64,000 bases of DNA from a virus. Below, one piece after another: positions 50,474-60,300 of this stretch. Within the stretch, counting starts at the first letter, position 1, and every line of letters begins with the position of its first letter. The position numbers and the translations under genes are program-made. The stretch lies in IMG/VR virus record IMGVR_UViG_3300025133_000042, positions 40,858 to 104,857 of that record. One strand, given 5' to 3'. Below the pieces are notes generated by a model. It had not been told where the DNA came from. It did not search any database and saw only the letters and a program-made list of their open reading frames with translations.

Positions 50474-50529
50474 ATGCTATAGCTGCCAGAACAGCATCGA
50501 CGGACATCCGGCATGTTTTGCCTTCTCAT
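50464..50529 (-). CDS. 21-aa micro-ORF with perfect Shine-Dalgarno
   Basis: Frame MRRQNMPDVRRCCSGSYSMR plus one Gly, 21 residues. The ATG forms an ATGA overlap with the stop of the membrane protein gene and is preceded by GGAGGTGA, the full anti-Shine-Dalgarno complement, at ideal spacing. The stop falls in the terminator loop. It could be a leader peptide controlling readthrough into the prohead protease, or a chance frame behind a strong site that also codes for the GGDS end of the upstream protein. Confidence 0.4.
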   Translation of the reverse strand: MRRQNMPDVRRCCSGSYSMRG

Positions 50530-50840
50530 TGTGAATCACCTCCTTGCGTCCTATTTATTTTCAATCCAAAATCATCTAAAATCATACTGAAAAAATAACT
50601 TGTTCCTGCAGAAATACAACCACATAAAAATGCATTTACTAAATTGTATTCAAAGTTAAATAGTTCTGTAAAGCTATTGATACTCCACAAAAATACTCCA
50701 ACCCAAAAACCGACACAGAGAGGGCAATGAAATAAGACGCTCAGCTTGCCATCTTTGGGCCTTATTGGGTTAAAAATTGAGCCGTAAACTAAAATAAAAG
50801 TCATGCCATACGCGGCCAAAATAAAATATAATAAACTCAA
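50526..50840 (-). CDS. Small polytopic membrane protein (TTG start), about 104 aa
   Basis: Two or three hydrophobic segments (SLLYFILAAYGMTFILVYG, HCPLCVGFWVGVFLWSI, AFLCGCISAGTSYFF) and a CPLC motif. The TTG at 50840 has AGAGG five bases upstream, whereas the longer frame to 51008 has a basic leader lying inside the upstream gene. Not recognised at family level; CPLCVGFWVG-type segments occur in small phage membrane proteins of unknown role. Placed between structural genes. Confidence 0.65.
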   Translation of the reverse strand: MSLLYFILAAYGMTFILVYGSIFNPIRPKDGKLSVLFHCPLCVGFWVGVFLWSINSFTELFNFEYNLVNAFLCGCISAGTSYFFSMILDDFGLKINRTQGGDSQ

Positions 50841-50856
50841 AGCTGCCTCTTTTTTA

Positions 50857-51435
50857 TCAAGCTCTATAAGTTGTCGTCGCAGAAATACCAAAAGGCATGT
50901 GGCCGGGCTGGATGGAACCCTTTTTCTCCCTGTGGTACTTTTGCGGATCAAAATCAGTCGACTCGTCAGGCAGAGGCGCCGCGAGGCGTTGGTCCTGCTC
51001 CTTCTCAAACGCTACCTCGAAGTCAATCTGAGGTCTCTCGTTATCCAAGAACTTGGCTATCGTTAAAAGCGCATGAGGGACAGGCTTGTAATCCGTAGAC
51101 TCTAACAAATCAGCTTCAACGCTAGCATAAAAATCGCCGCCTTGTACAGTTTTTAAATCAATTATTCCCCTTTCAAAAAGGAACTTAAACAGTCGATTTT
51201 GGGTTTCATAAATGGCTTCGCCAAACAGCTCTTTAGCAAAAGCAACAATTCTCTTATCCTTTGTAATGACAATATCAATGTCGTTATGATCGAAAATCAT
51301 AACATCGCCGCGGAGATTTCTCCTAGCTTTTAAGTCCAAAGTCTCAACAACCTTGGGGCGCTCGGGAGAGCTAACTTTGATTCTCAGAGCATCTGATCGC
51401 TTTTTGTTCTTAAATACTTTAATATTAATTGCCAT
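50857..51435 (-). CDS. Conserved-type late protein, 192 aa
   Basis: Unrecognised. Its N-terminus is basic (MAINIKVFKNKKRSDALRIK), the core VMIFDHNDIDIVITKDKRIV, written in part, looks like an alpha/beta domain, and the C-terminus is charged and probably flexible (DPQKYHREKKGS). It sits between portal and prohead protease, where T4-like phages keep small head-assembly genes. The start overlaps the preceding gene end by 11 nt. Confidence 0.7.
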   Translation of the reverse strand: MAINIKVFKNKKRSDALRIKVSSPERPKVVETLDLKARRNLRGDVMIFDHNDIDIVITKDKRIVAFAKELFGEAIYETQNRLFKFLFERGIIDLKTVQGGDFYASVEADLLESTDYKPVPHALLTIAKFLDNERPQIDFEVAFEKEQDQRLAAPLPDESTDFDPQKYHREKKGSIQPGHMPFGISATTTYRA

Positions 51436-52219
51436 TTTCTTTCATCTCGTGTGTTAGCTGCTGCAGCTTGATTATCTTCTCCACCAAACTATAATTAATC
51501 TCGTGTTCCCTGAAAGAGCCTAAAACTTCTAACAAGCTTTCTTTCTCGGATACATGAGATTCTAATATTTCTTTCTTTATTCTTCCTATTTCCTCGTTTA
51601 AGAACAACTTAAACTCTAGGTTGTCCCCAGGATCAGTAATAAAATGTCTTAAAACCTCCCTCTGCTCTCTCAAGAGGGCCTTGTTGTATTTCTCATTGAA
51701 CTTCTTGAAGAAGGTCTTCACAACCAAGCTATCAACTTTGTGTCCTGGCTTCTCAAGCTGTTTGCTCTCCTTCGTCAGAAGGCCAATAACTTGGTTTTCT
51801 AAAAGCACTTGCTCTTTGGCATTGCCAGATTTGTTAAAAATCTGATATATCGTAGCAATATCTTTATATTGTGGAACAAAGTTGCCAAAAACGGAATTTC
51901 CGAGCTGTTTGTTGATCTTGTTGATTAGTGTATTTTGTTCATTAAATATTTTTTTTCGATCCAGGCTGCTGTACCTCTCTTTTGACTCGGACAAGAGGCT
52001 TCTGGAAAGGTTCTTATCGAAGCTTGAAGTCTCTAGAAGGCATTTATAGATCTTCAGCTCTCTTGAAAGCTCTCTTGACTTAGAGAAGCATTCTTTAATA
52101 ATCTTCATCGCTGTCTTTTCTCTTCCTTTATCACTTTCAGCCACCGCCTTCGTGACTTCGCGAATAAGAGCTTCAAATAAAAAAGCTGTATTTCTTTTTT
52201 TATTATGTTTGAACTTCAT
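51425..52219 (-). CDS. Conserved-type late helical protein, 264 aa
   Basis: Starts MKFKHNKKRNTAFLFEALIR; the ATG at 52219 with GGAAAG upstream lies inside the portal gene end. Almost entirely helical with long charged heptads (residues 40-250) and a coiled-coil appearance. The strong basic N-terminus and the position after the portal suggest a head-assembly or core protein. Family not named. Confidence 0.72.
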   Translation of the reverse strand: MKFKHNKKRNTAFLFEALIREVTKAVAESDKGREKTAMKIIKECFSKSRELSRELKIYKCLLETSSFDKNLSRSLLSESKERYSSLDRKKIFNEQNTLINKINKQLGNSVFGNFVPQYKDIATIYQIFNKSGNAKEQVLLENQVIGLLTKESKQLEKPGHKVDSLVVKTFFKKFNEKYNKALLREQREVLRHFITDPGDNLEFKLFLNEEIGRIKKEILESHVSEKESLLEVLGSFREHEINYSLVEKIIKLQQLTHEMKENGN

Positions 52220-54188
52220 CTTTATTGTCTTTCCTTTCCATGACTTCAATTAACTTCTTAATTTCAGCATTTGTTGTGAGGATTTCGTCTTCCACCTGAG
52301 AATAATTAGTCTCTATACCTTCCATTGTCATTTTGCCGATGCCAAGTAGCGGGGAATAGCCTTGTAAAAAGTTTCTGTCGACGGCCTTCACGCCAGAAAC
52401 GCCTGACATAGCATGGGCTCTTCGACGTCGGGCGCCGGCGTGTCGATTATCTCCCTTTCCGCCATCTTTTGCCTGTTTCGGCAAATACCATTTTGAATTG
52501 GACTTATCTGTCGTAGTTACTTTTTTACCAAATATGCTCTTTCCAGTGACCTTTACTGGCTCGTCTCGCGACCCTTCGCCCTCGGGGGTTGCCAGGAGAA
52601 CAGAATCGTTTTCTTCGGCTCCAGGCTCTTCATCGCCTAGACCGAGATCTGGCTCGCCCAGCGCTCCGGCGCCGAGATCTTCTCCTGGGCCAGCGCCTAG
52701 GGCGCCTAGGCCTGCTTCGTCTTCCGCGGTAATAGACTCGGCTGCTTTTTCCAGCGATGCTATCAGCTTCTTATCGTAGAACATCTCTTGGGTCATACGA
52801 ACAAACTCTTTTTCAGAAAGGTTGAATAAGTTTTCTGCGACCCAGCGCTTAGAGAAGTAGCCCTCTGTGGCCGCAGAGGCAACTTCAAACTTGGTTCTCC
52901 AAGATTCCAGCTCTTGAAGCTGCGCTAGCTTTGATGGATTGTTAAGTTTGATTTGAAACGAAGTAAGATCCTTTCCGCGGTAGCCTCTCGTAAACAAATG
53001 GACAACACAAATCTTCTCCAGCTCAGATACAATTGAGCGCTGAAGTCTCTGGACTGTCCTTGCGAAACGAATATCCTTTTGAGCCAAAGTAGTCTTGTCC
53101 TCGTCGGCGCCGTCACCTCTAGAAAGATAACTAGCTGGAATCTTAAGGGCACTAAAGAGCTTATCTCTAAGATATTTAATATCATCGATGTCGCCGGTAT
53201 ATTGGCCCCCGGGGAGACTTTCAATCCTAGAATTCTGGCCGCCGCGGACGGGAACAAAGTAATCTTCTTCAATACTTAGCGGATTGTAGCGAAGATCAAC
53301 TTGCCCGGTGTCTGGGTCGACAATTTGGTTGCGTTTCATTTGAGTCATAACACGTTGCATATATTGTTCGACATCTTGCGGCGCTATATTTCCAACATCA
53401 ACGTAAAAAACCCTCCTTTCTGGAGAGCGAACGATACGATAAGCCATAACTGCATCTTCCATGAGAGTCAACTGACGCCAGATGCGGCGAGCCGGCTCCA
53501 AGATAGAGGTGCCATATGGAGAGTACTTGTCGTTGCCCAAGATACGAAAATGCGCGACCTGCCAGTTCTCAAGCGTCAGGCCGGCGGAGTTCCATTGGTA
53601 TTGAACATAGTTGGGATTCTTATCATCTTCGCCTTCTAGCCGTTCGATCTCTGCCAGCGGAAGAGAGACAGCATATTTGATCCCTTCGCCTTCGTCAATA
53701 TCTAAATATAAAAAGAAATCTCCAAACTTGCACATCGAGCGGGCCCAGCCGAAAAGATTGAACTCGATGTTTAAAACCTTAAACATTAAGTTCTCTATCT
53801 CAAGCTTAATTTCCTCGTCATATGTCTTTACTGTCAAGATCTTGTGAAGTTCTGAAGATGTAGAGATCTCATCTGCATATATGTCCATGGCAGAAGCAAT
53901 TTCAGGCATGTACTCCATTTGATCAAAATCAATATACCTTTCAGCACGATTTTGATTTGACATGTAGTTGGCCGTCAGGTTGCCATACGCCGAGTGATGC
54001 TCATCTGACCTCTTGAATGTTTGGCCGCTGGCAGACTTTATCCTGCTGCTGTGCATGTCAAGCTGCGATCTTCGCATGCGACGTTGATCTTGCTTACGAT
54101 ATGTTTGCAGCGGGCCTGATAATAGCCTCGTCAGTTGTCTAAACAGTTTATTTTGTGGATTGTTTGGGTTTGATTTTCTATCTGCCAT
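52203..54188 (-). CDS. 20: Portal protein (T4 gp20-like)
   Basis: A 661-aa portal that forms the dodecameric DNA entry ring. Segments QMEYMPEIASAMDIYADEIS, NLFGWARSMCKFGDFFLYLD and YRIVRSPERRVFYVDVGNI followed by IPASYLSRGDGADEDKTTL match gp20-type portals of T4-like phages. The C-terminal about 150 residues are Gly/Glu/Asp-rich and probably disordered. It starts 7 nt after terminase. Confidence 0.95.
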   Translation of the reverse strand: MADRKSNPNNPQNKLFRQLTRLLSGPLQTYRKQDQRRMRRSQLDMHSSRIKSASGQTFKRSDEHHSAYGNLTANYMSNQNRAERYIDFDQMEYMPEIASAMDIYADEISTSSELHKILTVKTYDEEIKLEIENLMFKVLNIEFNLFGWARSMCKFGDFFLYLDIDEGEGIKYAVSLPLAEIERLEGEDDKNPNYVQYQWNSAGLTLENWQVAHFRILGNDKYSPYGTSILEPARRIWRQLTLMEDAVMAYRIVRSPERRVFYVDVGNIAPQDVEQYMQRVMTQMKRNQIVDPDTGQVDLRYNPLSIEEDYFVPVRGGQNSRIESLPGGQYTGDIDDIKYLRDKLFSALKIPASYLSRGDGADEDKTTLAQKDIRFARTVQRLQRSIVSELEKICVVHLFTRGYRGKDLTSFQIKLNNPSKLAQLQELESWRTKFEVASAATEGYFSKRWVAENLFNLSEKEFVRMTQEMFYDKKLIASLEKAAESITAEDEAGLGALGAGPGEDLGAGALGEPDLGLGDEEPGAEENDSVLLATPEGEGSRDEPVKVTGKSIFGKKVTTTDKSNSKWYLPKQAKDGGKGDNRHAGARRRRAHAMSGVSGVKAVDRNFLQGYSPLLGIGKMTMEGIETNYSQVEDEILTTNAEIKKLIEVMERKDNKDEVQT

Positions 54189-54194
54189 GTTGTA

Positions 54195-55769
54195 TTATCC
54201 CTTCAGGAGCCATATATATTCTAGTTGTTGCTCAATAGCGCGACGGTCAGTAACCGCTTTGTGGCCTTCCATGCCAGAAATCGTCGTGTTCATTTTTGTA
54301 TTTGATTTCGTCATGCAATCTAAAAACGCTTTCTTGTAGCTGATTTCTCTCTGGTTAACTGAGAATGCAATGTCTCTCACCCAACAGCCTATAGCACAAG
54401 ACATAATTAGGTCGTCATTGTACTTTTTCATCGCTTGGGGTTTGCCATTGTGCCACACGAATGTTTTCATCTCATTATAAAGCCTTTTCGAATATATATT
54501 AATCATTTTGTTGCGAATAAACTCCTCAAACTTCGCGACGACAAGAGGCCTAGTCTTCGATGTCATTGAAAAGCCGACGACCGTATTAGTTGAATTCTCG
54601 GCAACGAGAGGGTCAACGTATTCATGAGTTGATTTATAAGAATAAAATAAGTTAGGATATTGTCGCTCTTGAAGCTTATCTAAGACAGTCCAGCCTACAG
54701 TATTGTTTTCTACTGCAACCATGCAGTTCCCATACTCTTTTCCTGCTTCCTGTACAATATTTGCAAATATATCAGGAGTTGGCTTGCCCTTGTATTCCGC
54801 GACGATTTCCATGGTTTCTATTTTGAAAATGTGAAAAGCAGAGAAATCTTTTCCGTCTCCTCTGGCGACGTCGCCTGCAAGAAGATATGTGAATTGTGGG
54901 TCGTGCTCTTCCCAGATCCAAAAATTCCTATCGAAACCTGTTCTATGCTTTGGATCTTTTATATTCTCCTCAACGCGTGTCATATCGTCTGGATGGAAAA
55001 CAGTCTCTCCAGACATATTGAAGTTACATTCAAGCTCCTGGGCGATTTGGCGACGGGACATATTCCTCGTCTCGTTGTCAAACCATTCTCTGTCGCGGTC
55101 AGGATGGGCGTCCCAAGGAAGAGTTGTCAAATAAAAATCATTTGTATTTGACTGGGCGTCGACGCATGCCTGGTGAAACCAGTTGCCAACGCCATTAGGC
55201 GTCGAGAGTGCGATACACCGACCTCCAGTTGACAGCGTGGGATATAGGCCCGTCCACAGTTCCGCGAGACCTTCGACGTGAGCGGCCTCATCAATAACCA
55301 AAAGAGAGAGGGCCTCTGAACGGCCTGCGTCTCCAGAAGTTGAGCTAGCTTTAATTTGGGATTCATTTGAAAGTTCAAAAGAACTTCTATTGTCAATTGT
55401 AATATTTGCGATCGCAAGCCAATCTGGAAGATTTTTATGCATCGCCTTTACCTTTTTAACTAAATTTGTTGCAGTACCAAATTTGGTGGCGATAACAAGA
55501 ATATTTTTGTCGCGATGGAAGTTCATCATCCAGCAAATATATGCAGCTGTAATCGTAGATATGCCGAGCTGGCGCGCCTTAAGGATAAGATTAAAGCGGT
55601 TATTGTTGAAATCCGATATTAAATTGTCTTGAAAGTCATATAGCTTAAAAGGGATAAGGCCTTTCATTGGATGAGATATTTTCACGTAGCTATTGATGAA
55701 ATAGCCAGGATCTTTTCCACACCTTACAATCTCTTTTAAAGTCTCTTTTCTTGTCAAGTGTTGAGGCAT
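54195..55769 (-). CDS. 17: Terminase large subunit (T4 gp17-like)
   Basis: A 524-aa packaging motor. ATPase: the deviant Walker A ARQLGIST (65-72) and Walker B LLVIDEA (156-162). Nuclease: YLLAGDVARGDGKDFSAF with its metal-binding Asp, and VAVENNTVGWT further on. It pumps DNA through the portal, which is encoded next. No small terminase subunit could be identified among the short genes at 55.8-57.3 kb, although one of them might be it. Confidence 0.96.
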   Translation of the reverse strand: MPQHLTRKETLKEIVRCGKDPGYFINSYVKISHPMKGLIPFKLYDFQDNLISDFNNNRFNLILKARQLGISTITAAYICWMMNFHRDKNILVIATKFGTATNLVKKVKAMHKNLPDWLAIANITIDNRSSFELSNESQIKASSTSGDAGRSEALSLLVIDEAAHVEGLAELWTGLYPTLSTGGRCIALSTPNGVGNWFHQACVDAQSNTNDFYLTTLPWDAHPDRDREWFDNETRNMSRRQIAQELECNFNMSGETVFHPDDMTRVEENIKDPKHRTGFDRNFWIWEEHDPQFTYLLAGDVARGDGKDFSAFHIFKIETMEIVAEYKGKPTPDIFANIVQEAGKEYGNCMVAVENNTVGWTVLDKLQERQYPNLFYSYKSTHEYVDPLVAENSTNTVVGFSMTSKTRPLVVAKFEEFIRNKMINIYSKRLYNEMKTFVWHNGKPQAMKKYNDDLIMSCAIGCWVRDIAFSVNQREISYKKAFLDCMTKSNTKMNTTISGMEGHKAVTDRRAIEQQLEYIWLLKG

Positions 55770-55773
55770 GCTA

Positions 55774-56271
55774 TTAAGCCTCTAGTTCTAAAAATCTCTT
55801 AAAGTCATCCTCTAAGCGGTCATCGCTTGGTTCTGAATGATCCTCTGAACCATCCATTCCACCGATATTATAGACCTTTGTTGCAGTTAGAAATACGCGG
55901 ACTCTGCTTGTTGACTGAACAAGTATATCACATTCAGTTGGCTTAGTCAAAGTGAGAGCGCTGCCAGTGACTTTCTTGTATTCTTTCTTAAGCCACTTGA
56001 CGATATCTCCCATCATCTTTTCGCACTCATTCTCTATGTTGCCGTCGTAGACGTCTTTGAGGAGTATGTCAGATTGATATGAAACGATTAGTTTTGTACC
56101 ACCAACTCTAACGTTAAAACCATCCATCTTCCTGCTATCCACCATCGGATTGCCTTCTTCTCTTTTAAGACCAATTTTAATTGGCTCACCCTTATCATCT
56201 AGCGCGCCGTCGAAGGTATTTGCTGCTGCCTGCGCGATTCCGCGAACTATATCAAGTGTTTTTTGTGACAT
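55774..56271 (-). CDS. Conserved-type hypothetical protein, 165 aa
   Basis: Unrecognised alpha/beta protein (GNPMVDSRKMDGFNVRVGGT, KLIVSYQSDILLKDV) with an acidic C-terminal helix (DRLEDDFKRFLELEA). It lies 4 nt upstream of terminase and 1 nt after the previous gene. Position allows a packaging or head-completion role; nothing in the sequence proves it. Confidence 0.72.
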   Translation of the reverse strand: MSQKTLDIVRGIAQAAANTFDGALDDKGEPIKIGLKREEGNPMVDSRKMDGFNVRVGGTKLIVSYQSDILLKDVYDGNIENECEKMMGDIVKWLKKEYKKVTGSALTLTKPTECDILVQSTSRVRVFLTATKVYNIGGMDGSEDHSEPSDDRLEDDFKRFLELEA

Positions 56272-56649
56272 CTATTTCTCTCCTGGCCTCCAACCATCGA
56301 GCCATCTTGGCTCTCTATCTTCTATATATTGGATAAAGCATTTTTCGCAAGCTTCATACTTTAAATAGTATATATCATCTCTAATCGTCTTTATTGTGCT
56401 GTGACAACACGAACAACTTTTTAAACCAACTTTCGACTTGTTAGGTATGATATAAAAGCCATCTTTTAAAATCTTCTCACTGGTCGTTTCGAGCTGCCGC
56501 TTTCTAGATTCAAACTCATTTAGTTGTTCTTTGTAGTCCTTTTCTTTTTCAGGCGTCCATCCAGACTTTGGATTCTGGATTGCCTCTGGGCCATATTTTT
56601 TATTTATAGCTTTCTCAATAGCTGCAACTTTGTTTAAATCTTTTTCCAT
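56272..56649 (-). CDS. Zinc-ribbon-like protein, 125 aa
   Basis: The C-terminal half has a CxCC cluster (SCSCCHSTIK) and later CEKC (YEACEKCFIQY), a likely four-cysteine zinc site. The N-terminal half is helical and charged. It might be a small DNA-binding packaging factor such as a terminase small subunit, but this is speculation. A weak match to the late motif overlaps the region just upstream. Confidence 0.7.
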   Translation of the reverse strand: MEKDLNKVAAIEKAINKKYGPEAIQNPKSGWTPEKEKDYKEQLNEFESRKRQLETTSEKILKDGFYIIPNKSKVGLKSCSCCHSTIKTIRDDIYYLKYEACEKCFIQYIEDREPRWLDGWRPGEK

Positions 56650-56656
56650 ATAACAA

Positions 56657-56670
56657 GTAAAATAAATAAC
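56657..56670 (-). promoter_or_regulatory. Weak late-promoter-like motif (TTATTTATTTT)
   Basis: Minus-strand GTTATTTATTTTAC, only 7 nt before the ATG at 56649. The lack of the leading CT of the consensus and the very short spacing make it doubtful. Confidence 0.25.
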
Positions 56671-56712
56671 TCAATGGCTTGGGTACCATATTACAACATT
56701 AAAGCCCATTTG

Positions 56713-57264
56713 TTAACTCGTATCACCAAGTTTCATCCAGCGCACGGAGCCTCCACCGACGTCAATGCTATAAAGAATTACGCCTGTGCCGACTGTTAAT
56801 GTTTTTGTTACACTCCCGCCAGTAGCGTCTTTAAAAGTTAGTTTAGGGGCGCCGGAGGATGTTGTAAGGCCGATAACAATCTTCACAAAGCCCGTGGCGG
56901 CGGCGTCCGCTAATGTTCCAGTAACATTGCCAGCCCCAGCAATAACTACGCTAACAGGTTTCGTTGCGTCCAGGTCGTCGTCTGATGTAATACTTTCGGC
57001 GCCTAAAACTATTTTTCTAAATAATCCGAAACTGTCTTGAGCTGAGTCTACGTTAGCTGCGACGTTGCCGGCTTGTGTGGAAAGCTGTAATTTTTTTCCA
57101 GATACCACCGGCTGCAGGGTCACATCACTTGAATCATTATTTATCTGTAAAAGTTTGGTGCCGCCGGCTGCAAAATAAACATCGCCGCCAGTGGCGTCTA
57201 AAATAATATCATGAGAACCGCTAATGTGGGTATCATTACTATCATCTTGAAGTCTCGTTGCCAT
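56713..57264 (-). CDS. Small structural/fibre-associated protein, 183 aa
   Basis: Repetitive beta-rich sequence (SGSHDIILDATGGDVYFAAG, TKLLQINNDSSDVTLQP), of the kind found in tail fibre shafts. It lies immediately after the large S74-type fibre gene and may be a fibre accessory or a split-off domain; phage fibre genes are often fragmented this way. Confidence 0.68.
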   Translation of the reverse strand: MATRLQDDSNDTHISGSHDIILDATGGDVYFAAGGTKLLQINNDSSDVTLQPVVSGKKLQLSTQAGNVAANVDSAQDSFGLFRKIVLGAESITSDDDLDATKPVSVVIAGAGNVTGTLADAAATGFVKIVIGLTTSSGAPKLTFKDATGGSVTKTLTVGTGVILYSIDVGGGSVRWMKLGDTS

Positions 57265-57300
57265 TGTTTTCTCCTTCGTACCATAGCTACTATTATAGCA

Positions 57301-60300
57301 CTATAGTTTTAATTTGTTTTTTAAAGTATCAATTATTGTCTTTAAATCTGTTATTTGTTCTTGCTGTTCTTTGACTGCCTCAACCAAAAGAGCAGTCATG
57401 CTAGCATAATCGATACCAAGAGTGTCTTGATTGCCTGCTTTATAAACAACTTCGGGAACAATTTCTTGTATCTCTTGGGCGATGAATCCAATATCGGCCT
57501 TACTATCAGAATTCCAAGTATATGAAACGCCTCGCATAGATAAAACTTTATCAAGGGGGTTTTCAAGAGTTGCGATATCGTGCTTCAAAGTTTCATCCGA
57601 ATAAGTAATAAACGCATTTGCTTTCACGGTACCATAAGTGCTGTTATTGGGAAGAACCACGCCGGTGCCATTGCCAACAGTAACGATATCGCGCGCAGAG
57701 CCCGCGACCAGCGCGTTTAAAATAATGCTACCGTCTTCTTCTCCATCGGTAACATCCTCTGAGAGGGCTCTAACATATGCATAAGTAATCGCTTCTGGGG
57801 TGCCAGCGTCATTTTCACCAACAAAATTAATGTCACCTAACACATCGTCATCAGCCGCGTTGGCGCCGTCTTTGTTAAATTTAAGTATTGCGCCAGCGGC
57901 GTCATTATTCGTATTTTTAAGCTCGAAAACTGGTATAGAAGAGCCGCCGGACGACGCTAGAATAAGTCCAGTATCTTCAGCGTGAGTCAGTGTAATCTCT
58001 TTATCTGCGCCGAAATGAATCGAGCCCGAATTCGATAGTAATATAAGATCATCGCCTATAACTGCATCTAGAGCAACAGACAAGCCACCGTCAGTTTGCA
58101 AGGATCCGTCGGTTGTTGAAGTGGCTGCTGTCGTATCGTCAGTCACAATCCTTCCGTCAGCCGAAACGGCGCCTGCGGTTGTTATAGTCACACCAGAACT
58201 GCCGATCCCGCCCCCGAAGGTTGCGCCGGCGGTGCAGACCATTGATGCCACAGTTGCAACGCCAGTATCAAGCGTACTAGAACCATTGTCAATGTTGCCG
58301 AAACCACTTGTAACACTACCAGCGTTCAACGCCCCCACAGTAACCATGTTTCCGCCGCCAACAGAGTTGGCATCGAAATAAGTCTGGAACGTTTGCACTG
58401 TCGTATGTTTCATAGTACCGGCGTCGTTGGTGAAGATACCATCGCCATTGGCAACGGCAGTGGTGCCTACACTAGAGCCGCCGTCCAAGAGCGCAAACTC
58501 AGCAGCAGTAACAGCCGAGGAGGCATCAGTCGCAGTGCCGGCCAGCGCAGGAATGTAATATGTACCTGCTGATAATGCTGGTAGTTTGAATGTCGCATCA
58601 GCTGTCGGGTCAACAACACCAAGAACTGTTTCGTGAGCATTTGGAGTAGTGCCCTCAAAAGTAAAGGAACTTGTAATATGAATAGTGGTGCTGTCCACAG
58701 TTGTTGTGGCGCCACTTACAGTCAAATCACCAGTGACCGTCAAGTTGTCGTTGATCGTGGTCTCCGAGGTGCTGTGACCAATACTAATTGCAGTTCCGGA
58801 AATACCAGTACCAATAGATACTGATTCGCTAGAGTTTGCAGTATCCACAATGAGGTAGGCATCGCTGCCTTGTTTAATCGTTAATGCGGTGGCAGAGTTG
58901 TCACTTACTGCGATATTAATATCTGTACCATCTGCGCTGATACTATCCAGTGCAATATCGCCGACATTGGTAACGTCCGCATCATTAAAAGATGTCGCGC
59001 CAAATGTGTTTGCTGCTGCTGTAGAAGTTAAGCCGGCTGCTGCAGTAACACCACCGCCATCTGCAATAGTAAGTGCGTTATCGCCGTCAGTATATCCAAT
59101 ATTGGCCGTTTGCACTTCACCAGAACAAAGCACGTTCCCTGTTGTTGTAACTGAATCGATATATGCGTCCTTCCAGCGTACGCCAGTTGTGCCTAAATCA
59201 ACACTGCTGTCTGTTTGCGGCCCGAAGAGGGAAGCGGAAACATAAACTTGCTCTGCGTTATCCGTATAGAAATGTATTTCATTGGCAGTTTCAAAATCAA
59301 TTTTGGTCTGAGCGTCTTCGCCTAGAACGAGATCCGTTGCAAGGACTGAGGTAATGCCTGTTTGTGCTCCGGCGAGCAGGACCGCGGTGCCCTCAACTGT
59401 AATTTGGCCAGATGATGCCCTTGCGATAGTCGTATCCGATGCGTGTCCAAGCTCAACTGTGCCGAGAACAACCAAAGCATCTGCAGACATATCCCATTGA
59501 ACATACTTGCCTGTAGTTTCACCAAAGAATTTGAAGTCGACACCATGATTATCTGCACCACCAATCAAGGTGCCCTCGGTATTTCCATCTGCGTCCCAGT
59601 GTACACCAACATGAGCAGCAGTGCCAGCAGTGTACATATATAAATCTTGACCCGATCCTGCACTTGCGCCGACCTTCGTAACACCGCTGACAGTCAGCCC
59701 TTGACTGTTCGTAGTAAGTGTTGCGCCAGGTTCATCAATGGTCTTATCGTCTCCATCACAGGCCATAATAACACCAGCAGTAGTGAAAGTGCTTCCTGCA
59801 ACGACGTCGCCGTCTTCGCCGCCGCCGACACTTGACATATCTGCAGATACATCCATGAACTGTTGCAAATACCAATTTGTTCCATCAAATGTCCACACTG
59901 TGATGTCACCTGATGCAGTAGTGATATTAGTTGAACCGCCCTTTAGAGTTCCACTCACATCAAAGATAACAGCACCAGTAGATATAACTGTGATTGTTTG
60001 GCCGGCGACTCCATCATCGAACGTTGTAAGTGTCTGTGAACTGGCATGAGTTTTGAAAAGATTTCCGGTCGCGACAGAAGGAGTCGTGTCGCTAGAACCA
60101 AATGTAACAAATGTTTCTGATGGACCGCTGAAGGCAGCTGCTCCAGCAACATGGAGCCTGCAGTTTGGACTAGCCGTTCCGATGCCGACGTTATCCATAA
60201 AGGAAACCGTGTTACCAGAACCAGATTGAAGAATTGAACCTGAAAAAGTAGTGGTGTCATAAAAAACACTAGAGCCACTCTTCTCAAACGTTCCTGAGAC

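Noticed and set aside
55774-57264. Assignment of a terminase small subunit
   Set aside because: Three small genes lie near terminase, but none shows a recognisable gp16-type helix-turn-helix; naming one would be guesswork.
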